Assembly: GCA_026708185.1 (NCBI GenBank) | Contig: JAPOVK010000048.1 | Span: 1-36,513, forward strand | Reading direction: 5' to 3' | Source: Gammaproteobacteria bacterium | GTDB lineage: Bacteria; Pseudomonadota; Gammaproteobacteria; Pseudomonadales; Azotimanducaceae | DNA length: 36,513 bases | Shown: positions 24,150 to 32,203 of the stretch, one piece after another | Layout of the letters: the number at the start of each line of letters is the position of its first letter | Numbering within the stretch: position 1 is the stretch's first letter | Notes under the pieces: generated by a model | The model's input: the letters and a program-made list of their open reading frames with translations, nothing else | Databases searched by the model: none | What the model was told of the DNA's origin: nothing | Translations under genes and position numbers: made by a program

Positions 24150-25013
24150 ATGGCGTCAGCCAAGATCATTGCCGGCGAGATTTCCGCGCACGTCGACACC
24201 GATGGTGACAACGGCTGGTGCGGTCTGCGCCAACTGGCGCACGCGGCCTCGCCGGGGGAGTGGCTGCTGTCGCCGGCCGTGACCCTCGAGCACTACATCG
24301 GCGTGCCGCCGAACGAGCCCGGGTACGTCCAGTACGAGCCCTGCTACTCGCCGCGCAGCTTGCACGACGTGCGCTCGGACGGCTGCGTTCTGCGGTATCA
24401 CCCGACGGCCTGCTCGGAGACGACCTGCAACATCCGCTACAAGATCGAACCGCCGGACGCCGGGGACGTAGAGATCGATGTGATGACGTCGCGCCGCTCG
24501 TGGCCGTTTGGATCGCTCGCGCTCTTCTTCGCCACCATCGTCAAGGCGCCGGTGTGTGCCGGCGTGACCTTCCGTGGCTACGACGGCCTGCGGCATCAAG
24601 GCGCCGACCCGTGGATCCATTTCAACGGACACGCCAAGACCCCAGGCCGCGTGGTGCATCCGAGCGGCATGTCGAACCCGGAACTTCGTCGTCCCGACCC
24701 GCCACCGGAGACCTACTACTACGCCGACTCGTCCGTTCGCTTCGATGAATCGTTCTTCTTCGGTACGGTCGACGGACTGGCCTACGCGACGTTCTTCCCG
24801 CCGTCACAACGCCAATACGTCCGTTTCGTCGTCAATCCGCTCGCCCCCGCCTTTGGTGGCCCTGCGTGGGATTTCTTCTGGGTCATCCCTTCGCCAGCTC
24901 CTGGAGAACGGTACAAGCTGCCGATGCGAGTCCTGCTGCGACCTTTTGCGGGCATTGAAGACATGCTGACGACCTATCGCGCCTACGCTGGCCAGACGAC
25001 CCCGCCAGCGTAG
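24150..25013 (+). CDS. Conserved-looking protein of unknown function, paired with GH16
   Basis: 287 residues from the ATG at 24150; no Shine-Dalgarno is evident. I do not recognise a family. The sequence is rich in aromatic residues, prolines and beta-strand patterns. It has cysteines in two clusters (GWCGLRQL; CVLRYHPTACSETTCNIRY) and a strand-rich C-terminal half (ETYYYADSSVRFDESFFFGT; YVRFVVNPLAP; WDFFWVIPSP). That suggests a beta-sandwich, possibly ligand- or carbohydrate-binding. There is no signal peptide or membrane helix at the chosen start, apart from a modest hydrophobic run (FGSLALFFATIVKAPVC). It ends 3 nt before the GH16 lipoprotein start, so the two are translationally linked and probably act on the same substrate. 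Confidence 0.75.
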   Translation: MASAKIIAGEISAHVDTDGDNGWCGLRQLAHAASPGEWLLSPAVTLEHYIGVPPNEPGYVQYEPCYSPRSLHDVRSDGCVLRYHPTACSETTCNIRYKIEPPDAGDVEIDVMTSRRSWPFGSLALFFATIVKAPVCAGVTFRGYDGLRHQGADPWIHFNGHAKTPGRVVHPSGMSNPELRRPDPPPETYYYADSSVRFDESFFFGTVDGLAYATFFPPSQRQYVRFVVNPLAPAFGGPAWDFFWVIPSPAPGERYKLPMRVLLRPFAGIEDMLTTYRAYAGQTTPPA

Positions 25014-25016
25014 CCA

Positions 25017-26525
25017 ATGAGATCGGTACTACTGGCCGCGCTGCTCTTGGCCGGCTGCCACAGCCCCAGCGACGCGCTCGCACGCCAGGGTTGGGCTCTT
25101 GTCTGGTCCGACGAGTTCGACGGCGCAACGCTGGATGCTGCCAAGTGGAACGTCCAGACCGGCGACGGCACCGCCGAAGGCATCCCCGGCTGGGGCAACA
25201 ACGAGCTGCAGAGCTACCAGGCCGCCAACATCTCCGTGTCGGACGGCGTCCTGGTCATCACGGCCCGCGAGGAGGACGCGGGGGCTGGCCACGCGTACAC
25301 GTCCGGGCGCATCAACACGGCCGGCAAGCTGGACATCACCTATGGCCGCGTCGAGGCGCGCATCCAGGCGCCCGCCGGCCAAGGCCTCTGGTCCGCCTTG
25401 TGGATGCTGCCGACAGACTCCGCCTATGGCACATGGGCCGCGGGGGGCGAGATCGACATCGTTGAGGTGTTCTCGCGCGACCCGGAGCCCTTCGCCCAGG
25501 CCGCGTTGCACTACGGGATGGCGTGGCCGCTCAATACGCACGTCTACGCCAAGTATGCGGATGTCGATCCGGCGGATGGCTTCCACGTCTACGCAGCCGA
25601 GTGGAACGCGGAGGAGATCCGCTGGTTCGTGGACGGCACCCACTTCTACACCGTCCGGCGAAGCACCTACTGGAACTACTACAAGGACGCCAACACGAAC
25701 GCCCACGTATCCGGCGGCGACTCGGCACCGTTCGAGCGCCCGTTCCACGTGCTGCTGAACCTTGCGGTCGGCGGCAATCTGCCCGGCCCTCCCGTGGCCA
25801 GCGCGCTGCCGGGCGAACTCAAGATCGACTACGTGCGCGTCTACCAATGCAGCATTGACGTCTCGACCGGCGTCGGATGTGCTGCCCTCGCGGACCCCAC
25901 GTCTCGCGCGGTCACCGCGCCAGGGCCGGGTGACGTCTACCGAGCCGTCTACGACCTCTACGTGGACGCCGTAGGTCCGCTCTCTTTCCCCGGCACCGAG
26001 GATGCCCTGTCGCTCGACCTCCAGGTGCATAACGCGGATAGCGCGCTCGCCGTCGCGGAAGTCGCCAGCGCCGAGCGCGGGATGGTGATCGATGTCAGCA
26101 CGACCGGTGGCGGCAGCTTCTCCATCGGCCCGGCCAACGAGGAGCGACTGAGGCTGTTCGGCATGGGCGGCGCGTCCGAGCCTGGGAACTTCGCCGGCGA
26201 GTTGCAGTTCGACCTCTACGTGTCCGGCGACCAAACGGATGCGGCGGGCAGCCTCGCGGTCAGCCTCGACAGCGGTTCCCCGAACGTCGGCGCTGTCGAA
26301 CTCCCGCTAGAGCGGCTCCCGCAAGACGAGTGGACAACCGTCACGGTCCAGATCAGCGACATCGTCCGGACCCCCGGCCCGCCGGGCGGACGGCCCGTGG
26401 ACCTCGACCAGGTGCTGAGCCTATTCGTCCTCGAGCCGTCGAGTTCCGCGCGTCTGCAGGTCGACAACATCCGGCTCGTCTGCGGCCACGGGGAGCAAGG
26501 CGGCTGTGGCATCGAGCGGCCGTAG
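25017..26525 (+). CDS. Glycoside hydrolase family 16 (laminarinase-like) lipoprotein
   Basis: 502 residues from the ATG at 25017. A lipoprotein signal peptide with lipobox LLAGC (Cys14) predicts membrane anchoring. The GH16 jelly roll runs from about 28 to 275: FDGATLDAAKWNVQ, GWGNNELQSYQ, YGRVEARIQAP, LWSALWMLP, and the catalytic E-x-D-x-x-E at E145-I-D-I-V-E150 (nucleophile E145, acid/base E150). The extra residue in the motif, relative to ExDxE, is typical of bacterial laminarinases (beta-1,3-glucanases). The last 210 residues form an additional beta-rich domain ending in LQVDNIRL, resembling a carbohydrate-binding module. Likely role: breakdown of laminarin or related beta-glucan at the cell surface. 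It sits 3 nt after the unknown gene in one transcript. Confidence 0.93.
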   Translation: MRSVLLAALLLAGCHSPSDALARQGWALVWSDEFDGATLDAAKWNVQTGDGTAEGIPGWGNNELQSYQAANISVSDGVLVITAREEDAGAGHAYTSGRINTAGKLDITYGRVEARIQAPAGQGLWSALWMLPTDSAYGTWAAGGEIDIVEVFSRDPEPFAQAALHYGMAWPLNTHVYAKYADVDPADGFHVYAAEWNAEEIRWFVDGTHFYTVRRSTYWNYYKDANTNAHVSGGDSAPFERPFHVLLNLAVGGNLPGPPVASALPGELKIDYVRVYQCSIDVSTGVGCAALADPTSRAVTAPGPGDVYRAVYDLYVDAVGPLSFPGTEDALSLDLQVHNADSALAVAEVASAERGMVIDVSTTGGGSFSIGPANEERLRLFGMGGASEPGNFAGELQFDLYVSGDQTDAAGSLAVSLDSGSPNVGAVELPLERLPQDEWTTVTVQISDIVRTPGPPGGRPVDLDQVLSLFVLEPSSSARLQVDNIRLVCGHGEQGGCGIERP

Positions 26526-26874
26526 CGGATCGAAGTGACCACCGGCCCGAGCCTGTCGAATGAATGGGCTCGCGTGCTTCGACAAGAAGCCCTGCGGCTT
26601 TTGCAAGTAGATTCCGCGTTGCTCTCGCACGTAGATCCTGCGCGCCTTGACCCGCAAGCCGTCGGCCGTTACGGTGCGCCGCCATGAATCCCACCCACCA
26701 GATTCATACTTGGACGTGCAACGCCATGCCGCAGCGCGGCGCTGGCGAGGTTCGACCGATCGGGTGGTTGCCCATAACCTGACACCCCACTGAAATCGAA
26801 GGACCTCTCCGCTCCCGGAGAAGGTGTCCTTGTCGACGGTTCCTCCGGGCCGATGTCCCGGCGAGGAATCGAAC
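26526..26874. other. Intergenic region with inverted repeat, no gene recognised
   Basis: About 350 bases between the GH16 gene and the ATP-grasp gene. It carries the inverted repeat CCTGTCGAA (26552-26560) and TTCGACAAG (26578-26586), a motif common in intergenic repeats of Proteobacteria. A minus-strand open frame (26421-26885) overlaps GH16 and lacks family features; I do not call it. No convincing promoter is seen. Confidence 0.5.
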
Positions 26875-28302
26875 ATGAACGACAACGTCTCACCCTTGGC
26901 CGAAGAGGCGAATGCCTACTACGAAGGCTTGCTGCGCCCGGTTTTCGCGGGGCGGAAGTTCCTGATCGCCGCACAGATCGCTGCGGCCGTGGGGCTGGGC
27001 GGGCTTGCGCGGCGACTGACCCGTCTTGGCGCCGAGCGACCGTTCCTTCTCGCCGGGAGCGAAGGGACCGGCGCGCTCCCAGCACCCGAAGAGGCCGAAC
27101 TTCGGGTGCTTGGCATCCAAAGCACGAACGTCCTCGAAGATTTCCGGAACTTGCGTCGCGCGCTCCTGAATCTGCCGGCCGATGTGCGTCGCGACCTCGA
27201 CTCTTGGGACCCTGCGGGCACGGCGCGCTTCATCTTTGCGAGCCCTTTGGCGGACTCCGTCGATGTGGCGGGCCGCAAGGCGTATGCCGGCCGACACCCC
27301 ACCTGGGCGGCGTTGGAGGACAAGGTCCAAATCGACTCCTTTTGGGACGCCATCGGCGTACGTCGTGCGCCGTCTCGGATCGTGGCCGCCGACTACGACG
27401 CGCTCCGATCCGCCACGGACGAGTTGGACGGCGGCCTTGGCACGGTTTGGGCGGCCGACGCCCGAGACGGTACCCACGGTGGCGGCATGGGCCTACGCTG
27501 GGTACGACACGGCGACGACGGACGGGAATCCTTCGCGTCGCTCGGCCGGATGGCGGACCGGATACGCGTCATGCCATTCCTCGAAGGCGTGCCGGCAAGC
27601 ATCCACGGCATCGTGTTTCCGGACGCCGTGGCCGTGTTCCGGCCCGTCGAGATGGTGGTACTCCGTCCCAAGGCCGGCGACCGTCTGCACTATGCGGGTT
27701 GCGCGACGGCGTTCGATCCTCTTCCCGATGACCGTAAGACGATGCGCGCCCTCGCCTACCATGTAGGCGTAGCCCTCCGCGAGGCAGTGGATTACCGGGG
27801 ACCGTTCGGGATAGACGGGATCCTCGCCGAGGACGGCTACCTCCCCACCGAACTGAACGCGCGGGCAGGCGGGGCCATGGGGCGGCCACTGGCCCAAGGC
27901 AACGACTTACCACTGACCCCGTTGTGCCTTGCCGTCACCGCGGGCGAAGGACTGGACTACCGACCAGACCTGCTGGAACAGGCAGTCGTTGTATCCGCGG
28001 ACACCCACCGTACGTGCATGGGCTGGTCCGTGACGCCGCTCCGAATCAGGGAGAACTGCATGTTCGATGTGGTGCGGGACGGCGAAGAGTATCGGGAGTG
28101 CTTACCCGGGGAAGAGCGCCACGGCACTCTGCAGGCCGGCCCGGGCCCAGTCGGCGGGTTCGTACGGTTCGTGCTTGAACCGGAACGGATCGAGCTTGGG
28201 CGCTCGGCTGCTCCGGAGGTCGTACGCGCTTTTCGCTTCGCCGACCGAGCGCTCGGCACGGACTTCGGAGAATTCGATGTTGCCAGCGACGTGCGGCGCT
28301 AG
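26875..28302 (+). CDS. ATP-grasp domain protein, substrate unknown
   Basis: 475 residues from the ATG at 26875 (GAGGAA 8 nt upstream). The middle and C-terminal parts follow the ATP-grasp plan: DKVQIDSFWDAIGVRRAPSR (about 160-180), then a glycine-rich loop (RDGTHGGGMGL) for the phosphates, MPFLEGVPASIHGIV, a substrate/central domain, and FGIDGILAEDGYLPTELNAR, where E-x-N-x-R supplies metal and phosphate ligands. The N-terminal 130 residues do not resemble a common family. ATP-grasp enzymes join a carboxylate to an amine or thiol via an acyl phosphate. Here no peptide, amino-acid or cofactor biosynthesis genes adjoin, so the substrate cannot be inferred. The gene stands alone, with its 3' end close to the convergent PhoPQ-related gene (20 nt). 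Confidence 0.82.
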   Translation: MNDNVSPLAEEANAYYEGLLRPVFAGRKFLIAAQIAAAVGLGGLARRLTRLGAERPFLLAGSEGTGALPAPEEAELRVLGIQSTNVLEDFRNLRRALLNLPADVRRDLDSWDPAGTARFIFASPLADSVDVAGRKAYAGRHPTWAALEDKVQIDSFWDAIGVRRAPSRIVAADYDALRSATDELDGGLGTVWAADARDGTHGGGMGLRWVRHGDDGRESFASLGRMADRIRVMPFLEGVPASIHGIVFPDAVAVFRPVEMVVLRPKAGDRLHYAGCATAFDPLPDDRKTMRALAYHVGVALREAVDYRGPFGIDGILAEDGYLPTELNARAGGAMGRPLAQGNDLPLTPLCLAVTAGEGLDYRPDLLEQAVVVSADTHRTCMGWSVTPLRIRENCMFDVVRDGEEYRECLPGEERHGTLQAGPGPVGGFVRFVLEPERIELGRSAAPEVVRAFRFADRALGTDFGEFDVASDVRR

Positions 28303-28322
28303 CGGCTGCGGCGGCTCCAGGT

Positions 28323-29963
28323 TCAGCCGTCACCCTCCGGCGGCAACGTCATCCCTTCGCCGGACTCAAGCTGGAGGTAGCCGTTGCGACAACCTTCGGC
28401 CACGACGAAGTCGCTAACGGCTGCGGCACTGGCGCGGATGTCGCCGCTCGGCATCCAGTTGATGTAGACCCGGTCGCCGAGGATCTCCGTGGTCAGCTTG
28501 TAGGTGTCCAACTCTTCCTTGGGTGCGCCAATGACGGCGTCCCGCAGGGCGGTCGGTTCGTCTGCCCTGCAGACCCCAGTGATCGAGGTCGGCAGGTGTA
28601 GCGGCTTGTCAGGGAACGGCAGCCAACCCGGCGTGACGACGACGTCCGTGGTGAGTTTCAGCGGCTTGGGCGCGCCCACGTCGTAGGTCAGCTCCAGGAA
28701 GTAGGCGGTCCATCCGCTTTCGGGTGGCGGAACCCGGGCCGTATACATGCCACTTCGGCCAGCCTTGATCGGCGTGCTGACAAAGGCGGGCCCTAAGGTG
28801 GCGAGGCGGAAGTCGCGCGCCTCCGTGTTGGTCGCCTGCCATAGCTGCACGCTCTGCGGCTTGTCCGTCGGCAACACCTGGAGCGTGTCATCGAATCGAC
28901 GTAGCCAGGAGAACTGCGGCGGACGTCGGTCGTTGGCCATCAGCCATTGGAAAGCGGCCACCGTGTCGAACACATCCGTGCCCCACATGCTGTGGTTGGC
29001 GTTCGGGACATACCGCAGGTAGTTCTCGCCGCGCAGTTCGTCCCAGTAGAACCGCGACGAATCGGGCAGAAAGAACTCGTCGCCGGTGGCGTTGAGGATC
29101 AGCTTGGGAACGGTCACGCGATGCCGGTATTGGTACGGGTCGGCCACCAGCAGTAGTTCGTCGACCTTCGGCTTCCCGAGATTCGGCAGGATGCCGTGCA
29201 GCGTGAACTCGGAAACCGCCTGCGAGAAGTGGCCGTACGCCGCGAAGTGATGGCGGATCGACGCCTCAATGTTGAGCACGTCGAAGACGATTGGCGCGAT
29301 GCCCACGACCCGGTCGTCCACGGCGGCGGCAAGCCAGCTCGTCCAGCCGCGCTTCGAGATGCCGGACAACACGAAGCGCTCGATCCGCAGTTCGCCCCAC
29401 TCCGGCGTCGCCATGATCGCGGTGACGGTATCCATGGCACGCACCGCGCTCTTGGTCATGGCCTCGAGGACGATTCGCATCGGGCCGTCGCCCTTCATGA
29501 ATCGCGCCCAGTTGTAGCCGACCAGGTCGTCCTCCCAACGCCACACGCCGTCGCCGTCGAAGGCGAGCGGCTGGAAGGGAACCGCGCCGAGTTGCGCCAC
29601 CACGGAGCCGGTCGCATTGGCGATGGCGACCATGTTGGGATCGGCTTCCTCAGGCGGCGTGTCGGTGTAGGTGCCGCCGGCGAGGTAGAGAAAGGCGACG
29701 TCACTCGTAAGGTTGGCGGGAATGGACAGGCGCAGCCAGTGGCGCCACTCAGGGCGATCGACTTGCGCCTCGGTTAGCCATTTCTGGGAAACCATGTCGA
29801 CGACGACGAGGCGGGAGTCTTCGAGCTCCTTTGTCGCGGCGATCTGCCACGTGTAGCTGTCGTCGGGGCGGTCGACGTAGTCGTCGAGGAGCGTGCGTTG
29901 GGGGAGTTCTGCGGCCGCCGTCAGAGACAGGGTCGCGATCAACCAAAAGAGAGTCGGGCGCAT
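28323..29963 (-). CDS. PhoPQ-activated pathogenicity-related (PqaA-type) secreted hydrolase
   Basis: 546 residues from the ATG at 29963; the 59 in-frame codons upstream are from the neighbouring remnant. A signal peptide is visible (MRPTLFWLIATLSLTAAA). The family fingerprint is strong: LDDYVDRPDDSYTW near the start, a tunnel of WEDDLVGYNWARFM, then VLSGISKRGWTSWLAA with the presumed nucleophile S203, and DEFFLPDSSRFYWDEL, GENYLRYVPNANHSM with the likely Asp and His. This matches PF10142, an alpha/beta-hydrolase-like family named after Salmonella PqaA; the enzymatic activity is not established. Periplasmic or secreted. The start lies 17 nt after the end of the truncated AbiEii, so its promoter may lie within that remnant. 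Confidence 0.92.
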   Translation of the reverse strand: MRPTLFWLIATLSLTAAAELPQRTLLDDYVDRPDDSYTWQIAATKELEDSRLVVVDMVSQKWLTEAQVDRPEWRHWLRLSIPANLTSDVAFLYLAGGTYTDTPPEEADPNMVAIANATGSVVAQLGAVPFQPLAFDGDGVWRWEDDLVGYNWARFMKGDGPMRIVLEAMTKSAVRAMDTVTAIMATPEWGELRIERFVLSGISKRGWTSWLAAAVDDRVVGIAPIVFDVLNIEASIRHHFAAYGHFSQAVSEFTLHGILPNLGKPKVDELLLVADPYQYRHRVTVPKLILNATGDEFFLPDSSRFYWDELRGENYLRYVPNANHSMWGTDVFDTVAAFQWLMANDRRPPQFSWLRRFDDTLQVLPTDKPQSVQLWQATNTEARDFRLATLGPAFVSTPIKAGRSGMYTARVPPPESGWTAYFLELTYDVGAPKPLKLTTDVVVTPGWLPFPDKPLHLPTSITGVCRADEPTALRDAVIGAPKEELDTYKLTTEILGDRVYINWMPSGDIRASAAAVSDFVVAEGCRNGYLQLESGEGMTLPPEGDG

Positions 29964-29979
29964 ATGAATCTTGCTTGGT

Positions 29980-30261
29980 CTAGCGGCCACTATGCACCCG
30001 CCGCCAGCTTCCGGCCTGGCCACGCCTGGCCGGGCCCGCTTCCACCTGGATGAGATCGATGTCCTCGGAGTAACGTGCCGCCGGTGTGAGATACAGCTTG
30101 TACAGCGCCGTTCCGCCTCGGAAGGCGAGCGACCGGGCAAGAAGCGGGTGCGAGAACATCTCGACCAGTGCGCGGCTGATCACGAGGTCCTGTTCGACCT
30201 GAGCGTCGTCAACCCAGGGCGCAACCGCGCGCCATGCCGTAACGTAGTCTCGAGGGATCAC
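29980..30261 (-). pseudogene. abiEii: AbiEii-like nucleotidyltransferase toxin, 3'-truncated
   Basis: Begins at a GTG at 30261, overlapping the antitoxin stop (GTGA). The 93 residues keep the N-terminal features of the intact paralogue in this window: QVEQDLVISRALVEMF, then GGTALYKLY, and SEDIDL with the two metal-binding aspartates (motif I). Homology stops at the equivalent of residue 76 (after 'GP'); the next residues ARRGQAGSWRRVHSGR are foreign, and TAG follows. Motifs II-IV (KxExN, KGRDLYDL) and about 190 residues are missing. It therefore cannot make a functional AbiEii. The break lies within about 50 bp of the PhoPQ-related gene start, suggesting a deletion joined these loci. Confidence 0.85.
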
Positions 30262-31058
30262 GTTTCCGCCTCGATGCGCGCGTTGACCAGCAGCCGCCAG
30301 TCGCGGGAACGCGTCGCACCCTCGACCGGCGCAGACGGCAAAAGCCTGGTGTAGTTGCGGACGCGCTGTCGCACGTACTCCTTCAGCGGACCACACCTCT
30401 CGCCGGCGCCGACGAACTCAAGCAGAAACCCCAGTCGCTGCGCCCACCGCACCGAGGCGGCCCCCACCGCATCGACCAGCAATGCCGGATCCATCTGTTC
30501 CCACAGTTCCGAGAGCATCCCCGCCACCCGGTCGACCCCACCCGCGCGGCCCATGAAACCGACCAGATCGACTGCCGTCGCCTCGACCGTGGACGCCACA
30601 ACGGTTCCGCGCGGGCTTTCGAACGTGGCCAGAGGCACCTTGGCCAACCTCGCTCGCGTGATGAAGTCCACCTGCACGGCACCGCAGCGGATCGGCCTCC
30701 GGCTCCTTTCCACCATCACCTGGAACACCTGTGGCCGATGGTGGGCGGCACCGTGATACTGGGCCGCCGACAAAAGGCCGACGTAATAGGGCATGTTCCG
30801 TTGTTCCATGAGTGCCGGAATGAACTGCTCCGGTGGCAGGCACCCAAGCGCGCGGTACTCGGGAGGTACAACGACGTAGAAGCCGCGACCGGGGCTTGCG
30901 ATCTCGCGGCGCTTCGCCAGCCGCCAAAGCGCCTGGTTCGCGGCTGCAGCCGACACGTCCAGTGCCGAGCGGAACTCCGAAGACGTGAAGTGGTACTGCC
31001 CGCGTGCAGCAAACTCCACTATCAAATCCCTCGCGCGGGTTGGATTCAGCGCACACAT
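30258..31058 (-). CDS. abiEi: AbiEi-type antitoxin (type IV toxin-antitoxin system)
   Basis: 266 residues from the ATG at 31058. The N-terminal winged helix (ARGQYHFTSSEFRSALDVSAAAANQALWRL) is followed by the AbiEi hallmark RGFYVVVPPEYRALG and PYYVGLLSAAQYHGAAHHRPQ. The C-terminal domain (about 100-266) is the usual AbiEi partner domain. In known AbiE systems this protein represses its own operon by binding inverted repeats and counters the nucleotidyltransferase toxin. Here the toxin is truncated, so the antitoxin is an orphan. It could still repress, or cross-neutralise the intact system on the other strand, with which it shares about the same architecture (FYVVVPP and YYVGLL in both). Its start codon lies close to a good promoter, with a near-zero leader. 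Confidence 0.93.
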   Translation of the reverse strand: MCALNPTRARDLIVEFAARGQYHFTSSEFRSALDVSAAAANQALWRLAKRREIASPGRGFYVVVPPEYRALGCLPPEQFIPALMEQRNMPYYVGLLSAAQYHGAAHHRPQVFQVMVERSRRPIRCGAVQVDFITRARLAKVPLATFESPRGTVVASTVEATAVDLVGFMGRAGGVDRVAGMLSELWEQMDPALLVDAVGAASVRWAQRLGFLLEFVGAGERCGPLKEYVRQRVRNYTRLLPSAPVEGATRSRDWRLLVNARIEAET

Positions 31059-31067
31059 TGCTTAACC

Positions 31068-31096
31068 AACATATCGGTTTTCGTTATTTTACGCAA
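31068..31096 (-). promoter_or_regulatory. Promoter of the truncated AbiE operon: TTGCGT - 17 bp - TATGTT
   Basis: On the minus strand -35 TTGCGT (31096-31091) and -10 TATGTT (31073-31068) have a 17-bp spacer. The -10 ends 9 nt before the ATG at 31058, and no Shine-Dalgarno sequence is present, so the leader would be about 2-3 nt. The AT-rich spacer stands out against the GC-rich surroundings. Confidence 0.6.
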
Positions 31097-31177
31097 TCTA
31101 AGTGTGCACTCACAGCCTACCCCAAGGTGTTAGTCACTGTATGACCCACACTTCACTCCCGCGTAGTCCGACGCCCG

Positions 31178-31352
31178 TCAAATGCCCTGCAACACTGCCG
31201 CCAGCCTCTCCTGCTGTTCCTTGATCCACACCGCCACTTCCGGCCACTCGTCCTCGTCGTCGCGGACCCAGGGACGTTGAACCGAGATACTCGATGTTGT
31301 GCCCCATCTGGATGAGCTGCGGCGGTAGATCGCGCAACCAGGCCATGTTCAT
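31178..31352 (-). pseudogene. Unrecognised gene remnant with one frameshift
   Basis: Read on the minus strand, one frame from an ATG at 31352 gives AWLRDLPPQLIQMGHNIEYL. Then, in a second frame, SVQRPWVRDDEDEWPE and VAVWIKEQQERLAAVLQGI follow to a TGA at 31178-31180. Both parts have natural composition (acidic and amphipathic, unlike the shadows), so they look like one former reading frame broken near 31285. I do not recognise the family. It lies in the gap between the two AbiE operons and overlaps the promoter of the second. Confidence 0.45.
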
Positions 31353-31376
31353 ATTCCCGCATAAAAGGCAGATAAT
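31348..31376 (+). promoter_or_regulatory. Promoter of the intact AbiE operon: TTCATA - 17 bp - GATAAT
   Basis: A -10 GATAAT (31371-31376) lies 17 bp after TTCATA (31348-31353; a 4/6 match to TTGACA). It ends 5 nt before the ATG at 31382, so the transcript would be leaderless. The hexamer quality is good for the -10 and moderate for the -35. Confidence 0.55.
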
Positions 31377-31381
31377 AGGAC

Positions 31382-32203
31382 ATGGTTCGCGCACGGCAAT
31401 CCCTGTCCAAGTATCTGGACCGGCTCCTCTCCGAGGGTCGAACAGTGTTCACCGCGTCGGAGGCCGAGAACGACCTCGGCATCGGGCACCGCTCCTTTCT
31501 GGACGCGGCTGAGCGATTACAGCGTTCTCGCAAACTCCTGACACCACGCCAAGGATTCTACGTCGTCGTCCCCCCTCAGTACGCCGGCTGGGGTGCGCCC
31601 CCGCCAACTTGGTTCATCGACGCGCTGATGCGCCGGGAGGACGCACCCTACTACGTTGGCTTGCTGAAAGCCGCCGAATTCCACGGCGCGACGCACCAAG
31701 GCGTGATGCAGTTCCAGGTCGTGTGCGGCAAACGACTACGGGAGATCCGCGCGGGTCGCAGCGTCATCATCTTCTACTTCCGCAAAGCAATGGACCACCC
31801 GCTCGCGGGCGTCGACGACCGCAAGACCGACACGGGAACGATGAAGATCTCATCAGCGGCGTTGACCGCCTTGGACCTCCTTCGTTATCCGCAGGCGTCC
31901 GGCGGGATTGACAACATAGCCACCGTCCTCGCGGACCTTGCACCCGCGATAGAGCCCGACACGCTTGCGTCGCTGTCGACTAGGGTCGAGCGGTCGGTCG
32001 TGCAGCGGCTTGGCTACCTACTGGACTGGATCGGCGAGGATCATCGGACGGGGCCCATGCTCGACAGCCTACGGTCCCAGGCACCCTTGCGCTGGACCGA
32101 ACTCGACCGGGACGGCCGAGACCCGGATTCCACGTCCGACCCATCGGTGCGCGACCCCAAATGGCGCATTCACGCGCACCGACTTCCGGAGCCTGATCTG
32201 TGA
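31382..32203 (+). CDS. abiEi: AbiEi-type antitoxin (type IV toxin-antitoxin system), intact operon
   Basis: 273 residues from the ATG at 31382. The N-terminal winged helix (VFTASEAENDLGIGHRSFLDAAERL) is followed by QGFYVVVPPQYAGWG and PYYVGLLKAAEFHGATHQ, then a beta-rich C-terminal domain (SVIIFYFRKAMDHPL; MKISSAALTALDLLRYP). This is the AbiEi plan: DNA-binding repressor fused to the toxin-neutralising domain. Its TGA overlaps the GTG start of the toxin by 4 nt (GTGA at 32200-32203), the same coupling as in the first AbiE pair. It is divergent from that pair, with 323 nt between start codons. Likely function: autorepression and neutralisation of AbiEii. The proteins of the two pairs are clearly related but diverged, so they are paralogous or independently acquired, not a recent duplication. 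Confidence 0.94.
   Translation: MVRARQSLSKYLDRLLSEGRTVFTASEAENDLGIGHRSFLDAAERLQRSRKLLTPRQGFYVVVPPQYAGWGAPPPTWFIDALMRREDAPYYVGLLKAAEFHGATHQGVMQFQVVCGKRLREIRAGRSVIIFYFRKAMDHPLAGVDDRKTDTGTMKISSAALTALDLLRYPQASGGIDNIATVLADLAPAIEPDTLASLSTRVERSVVQRLGYLLDWIGEDHRTGPMLDSLRSQAPLRWTELDRDGRDPDSTSDPSVRDPKWRIHAHRLPEPDL

Noticed and set aside
26421-26885. Minus-strand 154-codon frame
   Set aside because: It overlaps the GH16 3' end and the ATP-grasp start; one segment (KARRIYVREQRGIYLQ) looks natural but no start, family or partner supports it.
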